Source: Gymnorhina tibicen (lineage: Eukaryota; Chordata; Aves; Passeriformes; Artamidae). Taken from it: DNA of 64,000 nucleotides. The stretch lies in NCBI GenBank assembly GCA_013399875.1, contig VXAZ01004023.1:1239422-1303421 (forward strand), given 5' to 3'. Both the position numbers and the translations under genes were made by a program. This document shows positions 39,274 to 51,300 of this stretch, in pieces. The notes beneath the pieces were generated by a model that was not told the origin of the DNA, made no database searches, and saw only the letters and a program-made list of their open reading frames with translations. Within the stretch, counting starts at the first letter, position 1. Each line of letters begins with the position of its first letter.

Positions 39274-39400
39274 AGTAAAATGTTGGTTACAGCTCCACTG
39301 ACAGGGAGGAAACTTCGGAACAGATCTGTAGCAAGGTGTGAATTCATGCCTCCGGTCTAGGGTACAGTAGTTAAAGCAGTTCACTAACAACACAAAAACA
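39274..39400 (-). other. possible minus-strand exon
   Basis: A strong acceptor (tatactcttgcag) precedes 127 bases open for 42 codons after the first base. The segment retains CpGs (for example in LDRRHEFTPCYRSVPKF) and ends at a moderate donor (ACT, then GTACAG). It joins the candidate at 38912-39108 in phase with a 165-base intron. The frame stays open beyond the donor, so the 3' limit is uncertain. Confidence 0.22.
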
Positions 39401-41321
39401 CTGCAAGAGTATAAATTAGTATTTTCAGTCTGAGGAAACAACGCTCTTTAATTAGGTCTTGATCTTGATCATCACCACCCTAAGAGAATTCTTGCTCCAT
39501 TGGACTGTTTCGGGATAAAAAATTAACCTCTGAGATTAAAGTGAGAAGGTGAACTGCATATGAATATATCAAAAGAACAAGGAAAAGAGCAAGCATCTGG
39601 AAAAAATCAAGTTCACTCCTGCTTAGATTGTTCCAAAACAAGATTCTTAAAAGTTTTATTGGGCACCTGAGAAATGTCTCACAGTCAGGTTTTTCACCTG
39701 GTGGAAAATGTTGGAGGTGCCAGTTCCAGAACAGCCATCAAATCTGTCACACCTACTTATTTTCTTGTTCTGTAGGCAAGTAGTGGACCGATATTTCTAG
39801 AGGCCTGTCTTATTTGCCACAAGTTTCATCGTGTTCTCTGCTTTGTGGCCCCACATTTTCATCAGGACCTATTTCATCTCTGCGGTAGTGACAGTAGCTA
39901 AGTTGTCTACTTGAAGAACATTATGGACCATCCAGGTACCTGAGCAGATCAGGCATCCGTGTTCTACTTCTGTGCTTCAGCAGGATTTCAAATACTGGAC
40001 AGCTCAGTAACATACACTGAGTGCCTAAGAATTTCTAGACAGAGATGTAGTTGCCAAAATTTTAATACTGTGCCTGAGAAAATAGTGATGTTAGTTGCTA
40101 GTGAAGCCATTTTATTTCTGTCAAATCTGCAGAGATTAAGTGTATTTGCCTAAGTTTAGAAAGTTGAACTCCCCCAATCCACTCCCCTCTGGCCCCCCAG
40201 CTCCCCAGCTGGCAATTTCCATCTTGGGCAGGAAAATTGGTGCAAAAATGCTCATCAACCTTATCAGTTTACCAGCAGACTCATCCCCTTTAGCACACAC
40301 TGTCCTGACCAAAGACATCTTTGCAGATACCAGAGCCTGGCTTGCAGAGTTAGTCTCCTCATTTTATGCTAGTTTCTGTTGGGCATCAAGGTGTTTTTGT
40401 TTTACAATTCAGCTGAGACACTTGAAGGCGGACATAAAGAACAGTTTTAAGACAAGCATTCTGGCTTGGCAGCCTCTATTCCCACTGAAGCAAAAGTGAA
40501 TTTTACAGATTTCGCTGAAGACACAGCGGCACCAAGAACAAATATGTCCAAGCACCTCACTCCAGCTGTCTTGTCTTGAAGGTGAATGTTCTTCCCTTTA
40601 AAGAATATGCTTAAGGGGACTAAACATATATGGAGAGGGATTATCTCCTGTGACATCTGTGACATCTAAGATGAATGAATAGTGGGTACTTAAATTGAAA
40701 TTCAAGAAAGCATTGAATGAGTCAGAGCAATTAATTCAAGGTCTGCCAGACCAGTTAGCCTATGACCCCTTAAACACTCAAAGAGAGGTAGACACAACAT
40801 TTGAGTTAAATTATTACAATGGCAGTCTTACTACTTCCATTGATTCTAGAGGGAACCAGGATCTGTTAGTCTAGGGAAGAAATCTAAATCAATCATTGTC
40901 CTCTAGAACAGAGACAGTGATGTATACAATCCCAAAAGATTCCTTCATCAGTTTGAAAAGTATGTGGATCAAGTTCTCACCTCCTTTACACCCTTGGCAG
41001 ACATGCTGGGGTCCCATGAGATTTTACAGCTATAATAGAAAAGAATTTAAAACACTGAGTCATAAAGACCACATCTGCATCTCCCTCCTTCTGCCTTCTC
41101 CCTCTTCCACCTTTTCATTGCATTCTGCTCTGAGATGCTTTGAATATATACACATGAAAATTGCATGGGGATTGTTCTGTTCATCTAATTAATATTAGCA
41201 CTGCAAATTAAAAAAAAATAAAATTAAAAATGTACAAATTTGTGTTGTACTAGGAAATCACTTTTCCTTTCTTATACATTTTCATAAAAGTTTTTTGTTT
41301 GTTAGTTTTTTGTAGCTTGGA

Positions 41322-41334
41322 TTTTTTTTTTTTT
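41322..41334. repeat. T13 run
   Basis: Thirteen consecutive T in T-rich flanking DNA. No element body is attached. Confidence 0.85.
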
Positions 41335-42740
41335 GTCTCCAGGAGAGCATATACAAATTGGTACAACAAACCCAAGTAGATCCACAGGCAATCATTTAAG
41401 GGAAAATGTTTGCCTTATACATATTCAATTACCAACCAAAGTGTTCCTGTGTAACAGCTACGTAATATATATTTCAATAAATTATTTAAGTGTGTATTTA
41501 TGTAGAGGATCTGAACAGCACTAAGAGCACCTTTCTGATGCATAGATGGGTGTTCTAGTCTGGAGAAGAAAACAAAACTGATTTTACTAAGTAATATTCT
41601 AGTAGACTGGGGCTGCAAGCTTCATCACTGCATGCTGTCTCCCAAGGATAGTCAGCTTCAAAGCTACTGAAGGATTGACGGTGCCCTGTGTGCTCCTTGC
41701 AGAGCAGCCTGTATTTCCACTTCCCCTTCTCTTTGTGCCTGGGTACCTGTCTGCACCTTCCTTGCCCAACTGCCTGCATCACCGTGCATTCTCATGGTTC
41801 TTGGTGCTACACAAGTGCTCCCTTCCACTCGCGTGCCCCCAGCTCTCCCCACTATCACTACGGATCATTTTTCTGAGAATTAAACCATTCTGCAAGTCAA
41901 CACATTCCACAGGGAGAATGGCACAGATATGATATATATATTACAGAAGAGCTATCCCAGATGAGTGCAGGATGTTGCAGCTGACAACACTTAAATAATA
42001 ATTAATAAGCCATGCGTCTTTTAACTACATCCCTTCCATGATCTGTCCCAGTCTCATGTTCTTCTGACATCAGATGAACAAGACAGGCTTTATGATTTAA
42101 CTTTGCTTTTTCAACTTTTTTTTAATGTACACATCCATGACACAGATTTTGCTTCTTTCTGCCAGTCCCTTCTCCATTATTCAACATTAGTTAGAGAGAT
42201 AAGACTTGTTAACTTAAATGTGTGCAGAGTAGAATATTTAGATTGATGTATAGAGATGTTGCTCATAAAAGTATGCACAAGGCCTTGACAAAATCATGCA
42301 ACCTGTTTTCTCCAGGCAGTTAAAATATTTTCCAATTTAGCCAATGACTAGACTTATCCCCTATTTTATTCATGAAAACAGTGTCAAAATGCGAAATAAG
42401 GGCATTCTGCTTCCTCCCCTAATTTGAAATATCATCTTGAATTGGAAATGAAACAGTTTTTAAAAAACCTTACATGCCTCAAACTCATGATTTTTTTTAT
42501 GCCGAGACATTTAATTCCCTCCCCTCTTTCAAACTGTGATTTTTTAGACAAGTGAGGTTTTTTCCAAATGCCCTCAACTCCCATGAAAGAGTTCCAAGGC
42601 ATCCTCTCCAGTTATGTCAATCAGTTTGAGGCAGTCTGCAAAGAGACATGACATTTCATAACAATGACATACCAGCCTGGGAAATGAGTGGTGGGAAATA
42701 AGTGGTTTGCTTAAAATAATCTCATTCATCTACACGAATT

Positions 42741-42772
42741 CATATATATCTATATATACATATATATATAAA
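42741..42772. repeat. (TA)n tract
   Basis: Imperfect TA dinucleotide repeat, self-complementary and able to extrude a cruciform. Confidence 0.8.
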
Positions 42773-45749
42773 ACATGTTATCTTTCTTCAACTTAACCTA
42801 GTTAAATGCAAAAAATATTAAAAAGTGAATTAAAAATTGAAAGACTTGCTACCTGGGAAAAGATTCAGGTTTCACAAGTAATGAGTGGGAAGAAAAAAAT
42901 GTCTGATTTCTCTGCTGCTCATGGGTATTTTGATTGAATTTAACACATCTCAAGCTGCCAAAAGCCAATGCTACTCATATGAAGCAGTACTGCTTCTCCA
43001 ATTAAAAAGTGGAAGCACAGCTGCTTCCAGGCAAGTGGAAAGGAAAGTTGGATTGAGTGGCAGCAAAAAAAAGAGGAAAGAAAATAAATACATGTGCTAA
43101 TTTCTTTATAAGAAGTTTATTATTTGGTTGTTTTTGCAAGTAGTTGGCTGCTGTGGTGGTAAGAAGCCAGGGCGCAGGTGGAATGGCTGTTATTGTGTGT
43201 TACCAAAGGAAACACAGGAACGTGAATTCCTTCCCTGACCGCACCTTCTTTTCTATTTATCATTTTTACCAGCCTTGTTCCCTCTCTCTTTTCCTTTCCT
43301 GCCGGGAAAAAAATTGTATATATTGGACCCGTGTAGTTCACTTCTCAAGGATGAAGAGATTAACAGAAATTTCTTTTTGAGATATCTCAAGAGTAAGATG
43401 TGTATATATGATGTGCATTATTCCATGGTGTTTGATCAAATATAGATATTTTAAAAGGGTAGAATCCAATCCAGCTGGAGTACTGGTGTTTTCTCATCCT
43501 TCCTGTTGAACTGATATGCAGACTAGGTCTAATACTAGATCATCTGGCAATATTGTGCTGCATATTGCACACAACAAGAGCTGTGAAAAGCAGTAAAACT
43601 GTCTTCCACTGCAGGATAGTGCACACACATGCCTAGCACCCAATATCCACTACATGCAAATATTATTGTTATAACATTAATTATCATACCAATAAAAGAA
43701 CAGAGAAAGTAACCAGCTATCACACTCTTGTCCATTTTTCTTCAGACCTGTGGCTTTATGCAACAAAAATAATTAATTAAATAAATACTGCAGCTTAAAA
43801 AGGAAACCTGCAAACAATTAAAGATGGGTACAGACAAAAAAGTAAGACATTCTCAGATTCTAGGATATGTTAGATTTTGGAAAGCACAAATTGCTCTGAA
43901 CTTTCCCAAATATCCATAAATCATTATTGGGTCAGATTCTAGATCTGACAGCACACTTTTTGAAAGTATTTGGAAATCAGATAAAAGTTTAAGAGTGCAT
44001 CTTAAGAGCTGAGAAATCCTCAGGTAACTGTGAGATACCAAATCACTACATGTAACTAAGCCAAGGTATACATGCGCTTTCGTTCTTCACCAAATGTGAA
44101 ACACTTTGAAGAGGCTTAAAATAACCCCTGTAACTTTGCACTCCCGGTGGCCTGTGTACGTAGAGTATTCACATAGAGTTTATTCATCTCTCCTGACTTG
44201 TGCTGTATACCAACTCTGTTTTCCAAAGCTGATTTTTAAACTATGCATATAAATAAGAAAATAGACCAAAGAACAAGATCTATACCAGATGATTTCTGGT
44301 AGTGGAAGATGGATCAAATGTTGTCCCACCCTACATGGGTTCAAGGTCCAAGAAAGTAGGCAATATATGTACTTCCCCTAAATGAGCTGTCAGATGGACT
44401 GAACTTTCAAAACTGCTTAAATCACACAGGGACTTACACTGCATTTTAAAAATGTGATATTACTATCCAAGAGACAGGGTTTTCTAAGGCAATTTGGCAT
44501 TTAACATTGTAGGTAGATGTCAAGTGGGATTTTCAGAAATGCCCAAACCCCACTTAAATCAATGGGACTGAAGTCAGTCCCACTGAAATCAATACTCAAA
44601 TGTTATTTCACAGTGACAGACAACCTTTCCAATGGCTAAATGCAATAGGGTTGAACCCTGCACCAAGTCTCTTATGCCAATGGCTGTTAAATAAAATAAT
44701 ACAGAGTATTTTAAAAAGTTCATTTCTCCCTGCGTTTCAGAGGTACTTGGAATATTCTGCTTGCATGCACCAAGAATAAAGAAAGTATTGGACAGCTTAG
44801 AGCTAGGCACCTGGCTAAAGCAAATCATGCTGCTGCCATGTTAAATAGTTATTCTTAACAAATTATTTGTTATTTAAGTTAAAACCTAGACCAAATAACA
44901 ACACAGCTCTCTTCTCTGGAGGAGTAAAATGGCAACTCAAGCTTTGTGGAGCTTTGCTGTAAGAAAGATCAACAACAAAAGATTTCTGCCTAAGGCCTTA
45001 TAAGGTCAAAAGAGTGAAAATGTCATTGCTATTGTCATTCTTTTTTGTTAATTAGATACATATCACCATTAAAAAAACGTTCATCTTAAAAAACCAACAA
45101 ACAGCTCCACACCAAGCAAAAAACCTCTAGCAGCATTTCTGGGTTTACTTTAATTCTATTTCTGTTTTTGAAAACCAGATGAAAAAAGCAAGAACAGGCT
45201 GACTGTACTGAACTAATTTACTGATAAGTAATATACTCTCCATAAGAAGAGACTGGAATGATTTCTAACTTTAAATGTCATTCTGAAAAAGAATATGATG
45301 AAAAAAATAAAATTAATAGAAATTTAACACCCCTCCTCCCCAACTTTATGGGTTTGGCTAGTATTTTGAAATAACTAGGTTTTTCGGTTCACCTCCCTTG
45401 ATATATGGCAACATTATTTTATTAGTAATAGGTTTTACTAATATAATTATTTTTATTTGCTGAAATACCTAAGGTTTTCTTTGATTTGATCTAAACCAAA
45501 GTTCTGTTCCTAAATTTTCAAATATATTATCAAATAAAAAAAAATAAAAGTTTGAAACCCCAAAACACTGTTTCTTATCCCTAGCTAGTAATCTGTGGGT
45601 AAGGGCCAATTCTTCAAATACATTTGTACAGTGTGAAAATCATTGTTCAAAAATTTGAACGTTTCATTCTTAAGGCATCATGTAGGGTTTGCTGACTTGA
45701 CAATATTTTATCTGAAGCAAACTCTTACAAGTAAATTTTTCAAAAGTAC

Positions 45750-45880
45750 CTTGGTGGAGTGATGCCCAAACTTCTGAGCAGCAGGTCCCACGCATTCAGG
45801 TTATGGACAGACACTTTCAGATAAAGAATTTTCACCAACTTGAAAGCTGACTTTTGCAGATATATAGTGTATCTCTTGAA
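45750..45880 (-). other. possible minus-strand exon (third of a cluster)
   Basis: 131 bases open for 43 codons plus two bases, between a fair acceptor (cctgttgacag) and a good donor (AAG, then GTACTT). The translation includes FKRYTIYLQKSAFKLVKI and HNLNAWDLLLRSLGITPP. It joins the candidates at 46034-46059 and 46281-46386 in consistent phases. No family is recognised; the leucine-rich helical texture hints at a HEAT/ARM-type protein, which is inference. Confidence 0.25.
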
Positions 45881-46033
45881 CTGTCAACAGGACTTGCTAG
45901 AATCCTGACAGAGCCAAATGCAAACCTGGCTTAAGACCCACTCTTAGGAAATAAAAAGATTTGCTGGTGAAGCTCCTCCTCCTTAGAGATCCTTCCAGTA
46001 CAGTTGCGATGCCTATCGGCAGGAATGCCTCAC

Positions 46034-46059
46034 CCATCCCTTGGATGAAACAAACTCTG
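46034..46059 (-). other. possible minus-strand micro-exon (second of a cluster)
   Basis: 26 bases between a pyrimidine-rich acceptor (aatcctcctgccag) and a good donor (TGG, then GTGAGG). It takes two bases to complete a codon and leaves phase 0, which bridges its two neighbours. A segment this short is very easy to find by chance. Confidence 0.12.
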
Positions 46060-46280
46060 CTGGCAGGAGGATTTGATGTCTCAACTAAGAGTATGCTAGG
46101 GAATCTGTCCTAGTAAAAGTGTCACAAAAATAAATTACACTACCAGCTCACACAACTGTATTAACAAAAGTTGTTAAGAGAAGATCTGGCTTGTGCAGAG
46201 GAGAGGATCATTTGGGCAGGGGCAGGAGAAGCTTTTGAGATAACTTCAGGTGAAACTAAGCAGACTCCAAGAGCTGTGAC

Positions 46281-46386
46281 CTGGTGCTAGGCAGAGCTGC
46301 GTGTTTTTTCTCTGTGAAGCGAGGAGCACTAAGGCTTCATGCAACTTCATTAGTGCTGGGATTACTATCTGACCTTGCTCGCCAAT
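46281..46386 (-). other. possible minus-strand exon (first of a cluster)
   Basis: 106 bases follow a good acceptor (gagtctgctttcag) and are open only in phase 0, ending one base into a codon before a weak donor (CAG, then GTCACA). The 35 residues start IGEQGQIVIPALMKLHEALV and look like an amphipathic helix pair. The opposite strand is also open here (46284-46559), so strand choice is not secure. Confidence 0.22.
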
Positions 46387-47445
46387 CTGAAAGCAGACTC
46401 AGACCCTCACTGTTCATCATTACAGGCAAGGTGTTACCAGATTTAAATAGGTACCCTCAAAGGAAAAGAAGATCAGTACATCAAAGCATTATCTCTAGTT
46501 TATTTAATGTGGAATGGCCAAATGGCAGGCCTTTTTCATGTTTGAGGCTAGAACTGTAAGCAATTATATCTGTACCATTGTAACTGATACAGGCAAGCCT
46601 GTATACTTACCAGGATGTCTTTCATCCTGTTTAGTTTATATAGCATTATCACCCCTAGGAGCTCACATTGCTTTCGCAGTTTTCTAATGTTTTATAGACA
46701 TATTTGGTCTCTAGGGATGAAATGAGGTACAGAAAAATAATAGTCAGTCCCATCTAGATATGGGTATCTGCCTTTATCTGCGGCTTTAGCACTACTGTGA
46801 AATACAGGCTATTTTTACAGCTTAAGAAAATATCTGTATCAAAGCAACGCAACAGTAAAGCAGCAAAAATACCATATAATTCCAAATTCCTGCTAAGTCA
46901 GATCTGAGAAAGGTACACTAAAACAGATCTAAAGAGAACACAAGTGAAGATCTTCTCTGTGGTGTCCGACTGTGGATTTATTGTTGTCCCATGGCTTGGG
47001 AAGCCTGCAGAAAGCTAATATTATTCAATCTCTGTTAAAGCTAGCTCTGCAACCAAATCTGAGCATTTCCCTTCATTTCATTTAGCACCTGAAATGTTAT
47101 TAGCTTTCACTAAAAACCTCTTCAGGGACAGATGTGTCTCCTTCCCTGACGCTGTGTCCCTCCTGCAGTGTGAAACATAGCCTCTCCTTCCACCTGCTCT
47201 GCCCTTATATTTCCCTTCAGGGACCATCCTCCTTGCGAGAAAGGCTAAATGCTTTCTCTGCAGGAGTACTTCAAGAGTGTTTAGCAAACCAGGCTTGTCA
47301 CACCCAGGGCAGAGTGGCACACAGTCCCAGGGAAGGGCATTCAGAGAGTGAGGAACTCTGGACACTGGTGAAGAACTCTGTTCTCCCACATAGCTTTTAA
47401 TAGCATTTCAGGCAAGACTGATGCTGTCTAGCACCCAAACAGTAC

Positions 47446-47618
47446 CTTCTGGAGTAACTTTTCCTGTATGGAAAATGTTCAGGGGAGGAAAAGACACAGA
47501 AGAAGATGAAGTGTCTGCTATGGTTAGTGATGCGTCACCACCAAGTGACAGCCCTGTTTCAGCTTTTATCCAACATCCTAGAGCTTTTGCCTGAGGATTT
47601 TCAGTTGAGGGTTTTGTT
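47446..47618 (-). other. possible minus-strand exon
   Basis: 173 bases, open for 57 codons, lie between a good acceptor (ttctcaatctcacag) and a good donor (AAG, then GTACTG). The translation includes GCWIKAETGLSLGGDASLTI. Phase is one base in and one base out. No domain is recognised. The open frame extends past the donor to a stop at 47408, so the donor is not required by the frame. Confidence 0.22.
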
Positions 47619-49530
47619 CTGTGAGATTGAGAAGTAATTTGTCCATGGGAGAAACAGCAGCCAACAGGCAATGCTATTCAATATTTTGAGAATGTCCCCC
47701 TCTCCTTCTTCATGAGACTGGATCTGACCCCAGTGACACCAGTAACTGAGACTTCATCTGTCAGAATGGCTTTGGACTGTGGATGCCTTTGGCTTTTATA
47801 CACAGATGAATATGTAAATATGTTCTTCTACTTAGGTGTGTATCATTTGTCTGTGGTGGGTTCTGGTGTGCGACAAAGCTGCTTATTGCTCTCTGTTCAA
47901 CTTAGCCTGTCCTCAACTGAGTTTAGTGGGACATTTGATTTTCTTTCTCCTTTGCCTACCTCTCAGTAGGAGCTGTGGTTTCAGGATATGAATTCAGGAG
48001 GCTGAAGGTCTATCTGGAGGACCTAAACCTAATGTAAACTATGAATGAACAAATGTAAAAACCTAGGTGGATCAGCACAGAGATCTATGGATGCTTTTGT
48101 AAAGTAAAGTTGTGCCTTCAAGTAAACCAACTGGAAAAAAAGAACCTTCTGTGGTACGGCTTGAAAAGCTTTACAGTCTTGAAAAGAGAATTATCATCAT
48201 TAAAAAGAAGGAAAAAATAAGGTATATGCTTTTTCCAATTTAGAGGTAATGAGTGTGCTATGTAGTAATACTGGTGAAAGACATGTAACAACTAAAAAGT
48301 GTTCTCAAACTTTTCTCAAAAGGGATGTGTCTCCAACATATTTTATGTAGCAGACTGATTGGGATGGGCTACCCTTTTTCCTCAGGAATTAATGACCATA
48401 TGACTTGTAACACAAGCCAGCACTTCTGCAGCACAGCTTAGCACTCTGATTTCTCCAGACAGGAGAAATTAATCTTGCTACACACCTCTGCAGGGGAAAA
48501 CTCATCTCTCAGTCATATTATCTTTAATGTGATGGTAAATGCAGTCCCATCAACACAGACTGCTTCAGCAGGCACTGGATGGGAGATGAAAAACAGGAAG
48601 TTTTCTCAACAATGAAGAAAAGAACAAGGATTTTCCAGGCCTAAAAGCCTGTATGCTTATTCTTCTGCAATGTTTTAATACCATTAATAGATAAGCAATG
48701 GAAATTCAAAACTTTTTTCTTGTGGCCAAATCCCAAGGCATCTAAGGCAAAGGACGTGGCAAAATTGATACTCATGTTGAATAGAATGGAGAAAAACAGA
48801 TTTTTCAGGAGCCACAACACATGGGTGTCTGCTTGAAAAACCAGTCTCTTGGGGATCACAGAACTTAATGCACAAAAATCTGTTTATTTCTTATGAAGAC
48901 TTGTTCAGTGCATGGACAACAAAGTGGCATGTGGCTCTTTTATGCTAGGTTTTACATTAACTATTTTTTAATTTCACTCAGGTTAATAATGATTTTAGGA
49001 AAAAGTTACATCTCATTACCCAAAACACACTAGTGGCAAACCAGTGTTGAATGGTAGTCTTCTGCTTTCCTTTACCTTCCCTCATCTTCACTCCTTTTCC
49101 TTGCACAAGCTCTGAAATTCAGCCCTGTGCAGGGCTGGGTAAGTTCTCTGGCAAGACAGGTAAGGTGACCAAAAAAAATGACTGTTTTCCTTCCAGCTTC
49201 ACAAGCTGAACCAGTGAAAGGCCTGATGAGCACCAAATGTGGCCCAAAAAAAGAAGAGGAAGAGCCTGACTGAGAGAGGAGCAGGCAAAAAGAAGGACCT
49301 CCCTCTTGGCAGCAGTGAGTTGTTAAACTACCCCAGCTTCACCCTCGGAGAAAGGAATGTGAAAAAGGGCAAAGTAAACAAAACAGCAGCAAGGTTTTAA
49401 AGGTGCTGGTGGAACATGCTGACAGGGGAAGACAGACCTGGCTGGGTTGTGATGACCTGTTGTTTTTCACCCTGACTCTTGCACTTGGATGGATAAAGAG
49501 CTGCTGAGAGCTGCAGCCTCAGACAGAGGT

Positions 49531-49560
49531 GAAGGAGGAGGGGAGGGAGAGAGGAGGAAG
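49531..49560. repeat. 30-base pure purine run
   Basis: All bases are A or G, with several GG and GGG runs. Simple sequence with possible triplex or quadruplex character. Confidence 0.8.
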
Positions 49561-51300
49561 CAGGAGGGTCTACTCTGGCAACACTGATTCTGGATAATTT
49601 CTCATATCCTTTGATAGGGAAAATAGCCTCTCTAGGGAAATACAGAGCTTTTGATATTTGATGAAAGTTCTCATGAATATTTTGATATTTCAACCTACCA
49701 GTGACTCCTATGGACAGGAAATGTCTTATGGGAAGCAGAATAAAGCAACTTTTAGAGCAATCGTCATCATATTTCAAGCACTACTAGCTAACAGGATTCT
49801 CAAGTTACTAAAAACTTTCCTCTGGCTAATATAGAGCCTATTAGTGAAGTATTATATTATTTGTCAAGAATGCTTTATAACACTGCCCATGCCTGCCTAC
49901 ATGAGCTAGAAAACTACAGTCAGCAGTTTGCTAGCAAGATTCATATTTAAATGCTGTTCTGGTGTTTGCAGCCTGGGACAATGGGTTAAATAAAGTCTTG
50001 CAAATGAAGACACAGACAGCCAACCATTCAGAATCTGAGCATGGCTTGGTGAGGTACTGAGGTTGTTTATATTGTTGCTTCTAGTGACAGCACCATGGAG
50101 AAACACTGGCAATATTCTCCTCTGGAGTATCTTCATTCTCCATCTACCTCCCCTTCATGCCCGTCTGTTGTTTTGCAGCTTGGTGTGTCATATGGCAACA
50201 GAGTGGAAGGCAAGACCAATATCCAGAATATAAATATTTAGTCTTCAGTCCAACCATCTCCCACTCTAAGCTTGTACACTTTTATTAAGCTTGATCTTCC
50301 TCTTTCTGCACTTCTGTTTGAGAAAATGCAACCATGGGTATGTTTTGCATACTGCCTCTCAGCTTTTGCTTAGACATAACAGGTATTGTGTAGCAAATAT
50401 TTCACAGCAGCTCATCTCCTGCTAGTGCAACTGCAAAACCAAAATACACAACACAGGAGAAATACAAGGTTATAAACTCTTTTAAAGCTTTTCAGAATGC
50501 TCGTAAGACTTTTAGCAGGAAAAAAGCATGACTGATCAAATTATTTAAGCACTATTACTGAGCATGAAGGGACATGACTGTTGGTTGTCTTGTTATCTAG
50601 TAGAAAGGATTCAGACTGGTCTAGAAAGAAAAAAAACAGGAAGAGAACGTGGGAAACCAAGGATCAGCCCATGATCTCCTTAAAGGACTATGGTCAGACA
50701 AGAAAGGACGTGCTACTCCAGGATATTTTCAGAAGTGACCAGTTCAGAGAACACTTTTTCTGAAACAGAAGAGAGGAGAATGAAAATCTCACTTCATCAG
50801 ACTGATTACACCACTCAGCTACAAGAAAGACAATTGTGATGCAGTCCCTGCCCTGATTAGTGTTAAAATTGTAATGGATCTTAAGTAATTATTAAGGAAT
50901 TATCATAAGGGAGTATAATTAATACCTATTATTTGTAATAGGTATCATGCATGTGGATGCATTTGGGAAGATGAAATCATCAATCAGAGGTAAGATTCAG
51001 ATTTTGTCCTCTAAGTATCCAAATTAATCATTAAACCCTTTCAAATTCAGGTGTCACACCTGACTTTCGTCTGTTTCTGGGGGTGTATGGACACATTTTG
51101 TTCTATAGTCTGCTTCCATACAAAGGAGAAGCTGTCTTGAGAATCATCATTGCCTCAACTTGACCCATTTGGGAGTGACAAAGGCACCTATCGTGTGTCC
51201 TCTGTGGTGAGGATGGTGGGAGCTGGCTGGGGGCTGAGTGCCTCTTGGCTGGAGCACAGAAGGCTGTGCAGGACTAGCCTTGCAGGAAGTGGGATGGAGG

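Larger units (their letters stand above)
39401..45749. other. AT-rich unique DNA, no supported gene
   Basis: No gene or mobile element is called. It holds a T13 run (41322-41334), a (TA)n tract (42741-42772), a tandem TGTGACATC pair (40649-40666) and a perfect small hairpin (44564-44581). Several short splice-framed open pieces exist but are indistinguishable from chance. Confidence 0.5.
46387..51300. other. unique DNA, no supported gene
   Basis: No mobile element is recognised. It holds a possible exon (47446-47618), a perfect 8-bp hairpin (49120-49137) and a 30-base pure purine run (49531-49560). Confidence 0.5.

Noticed and set aside
41588..41666. Exon-like minus-strand segment continuing the 45.8-kb trio in phase
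   Set aside because: The next candidate exon would begin after an intron of only 28 bases, which is too short to splice. It shows how easily such chains arise by chance.
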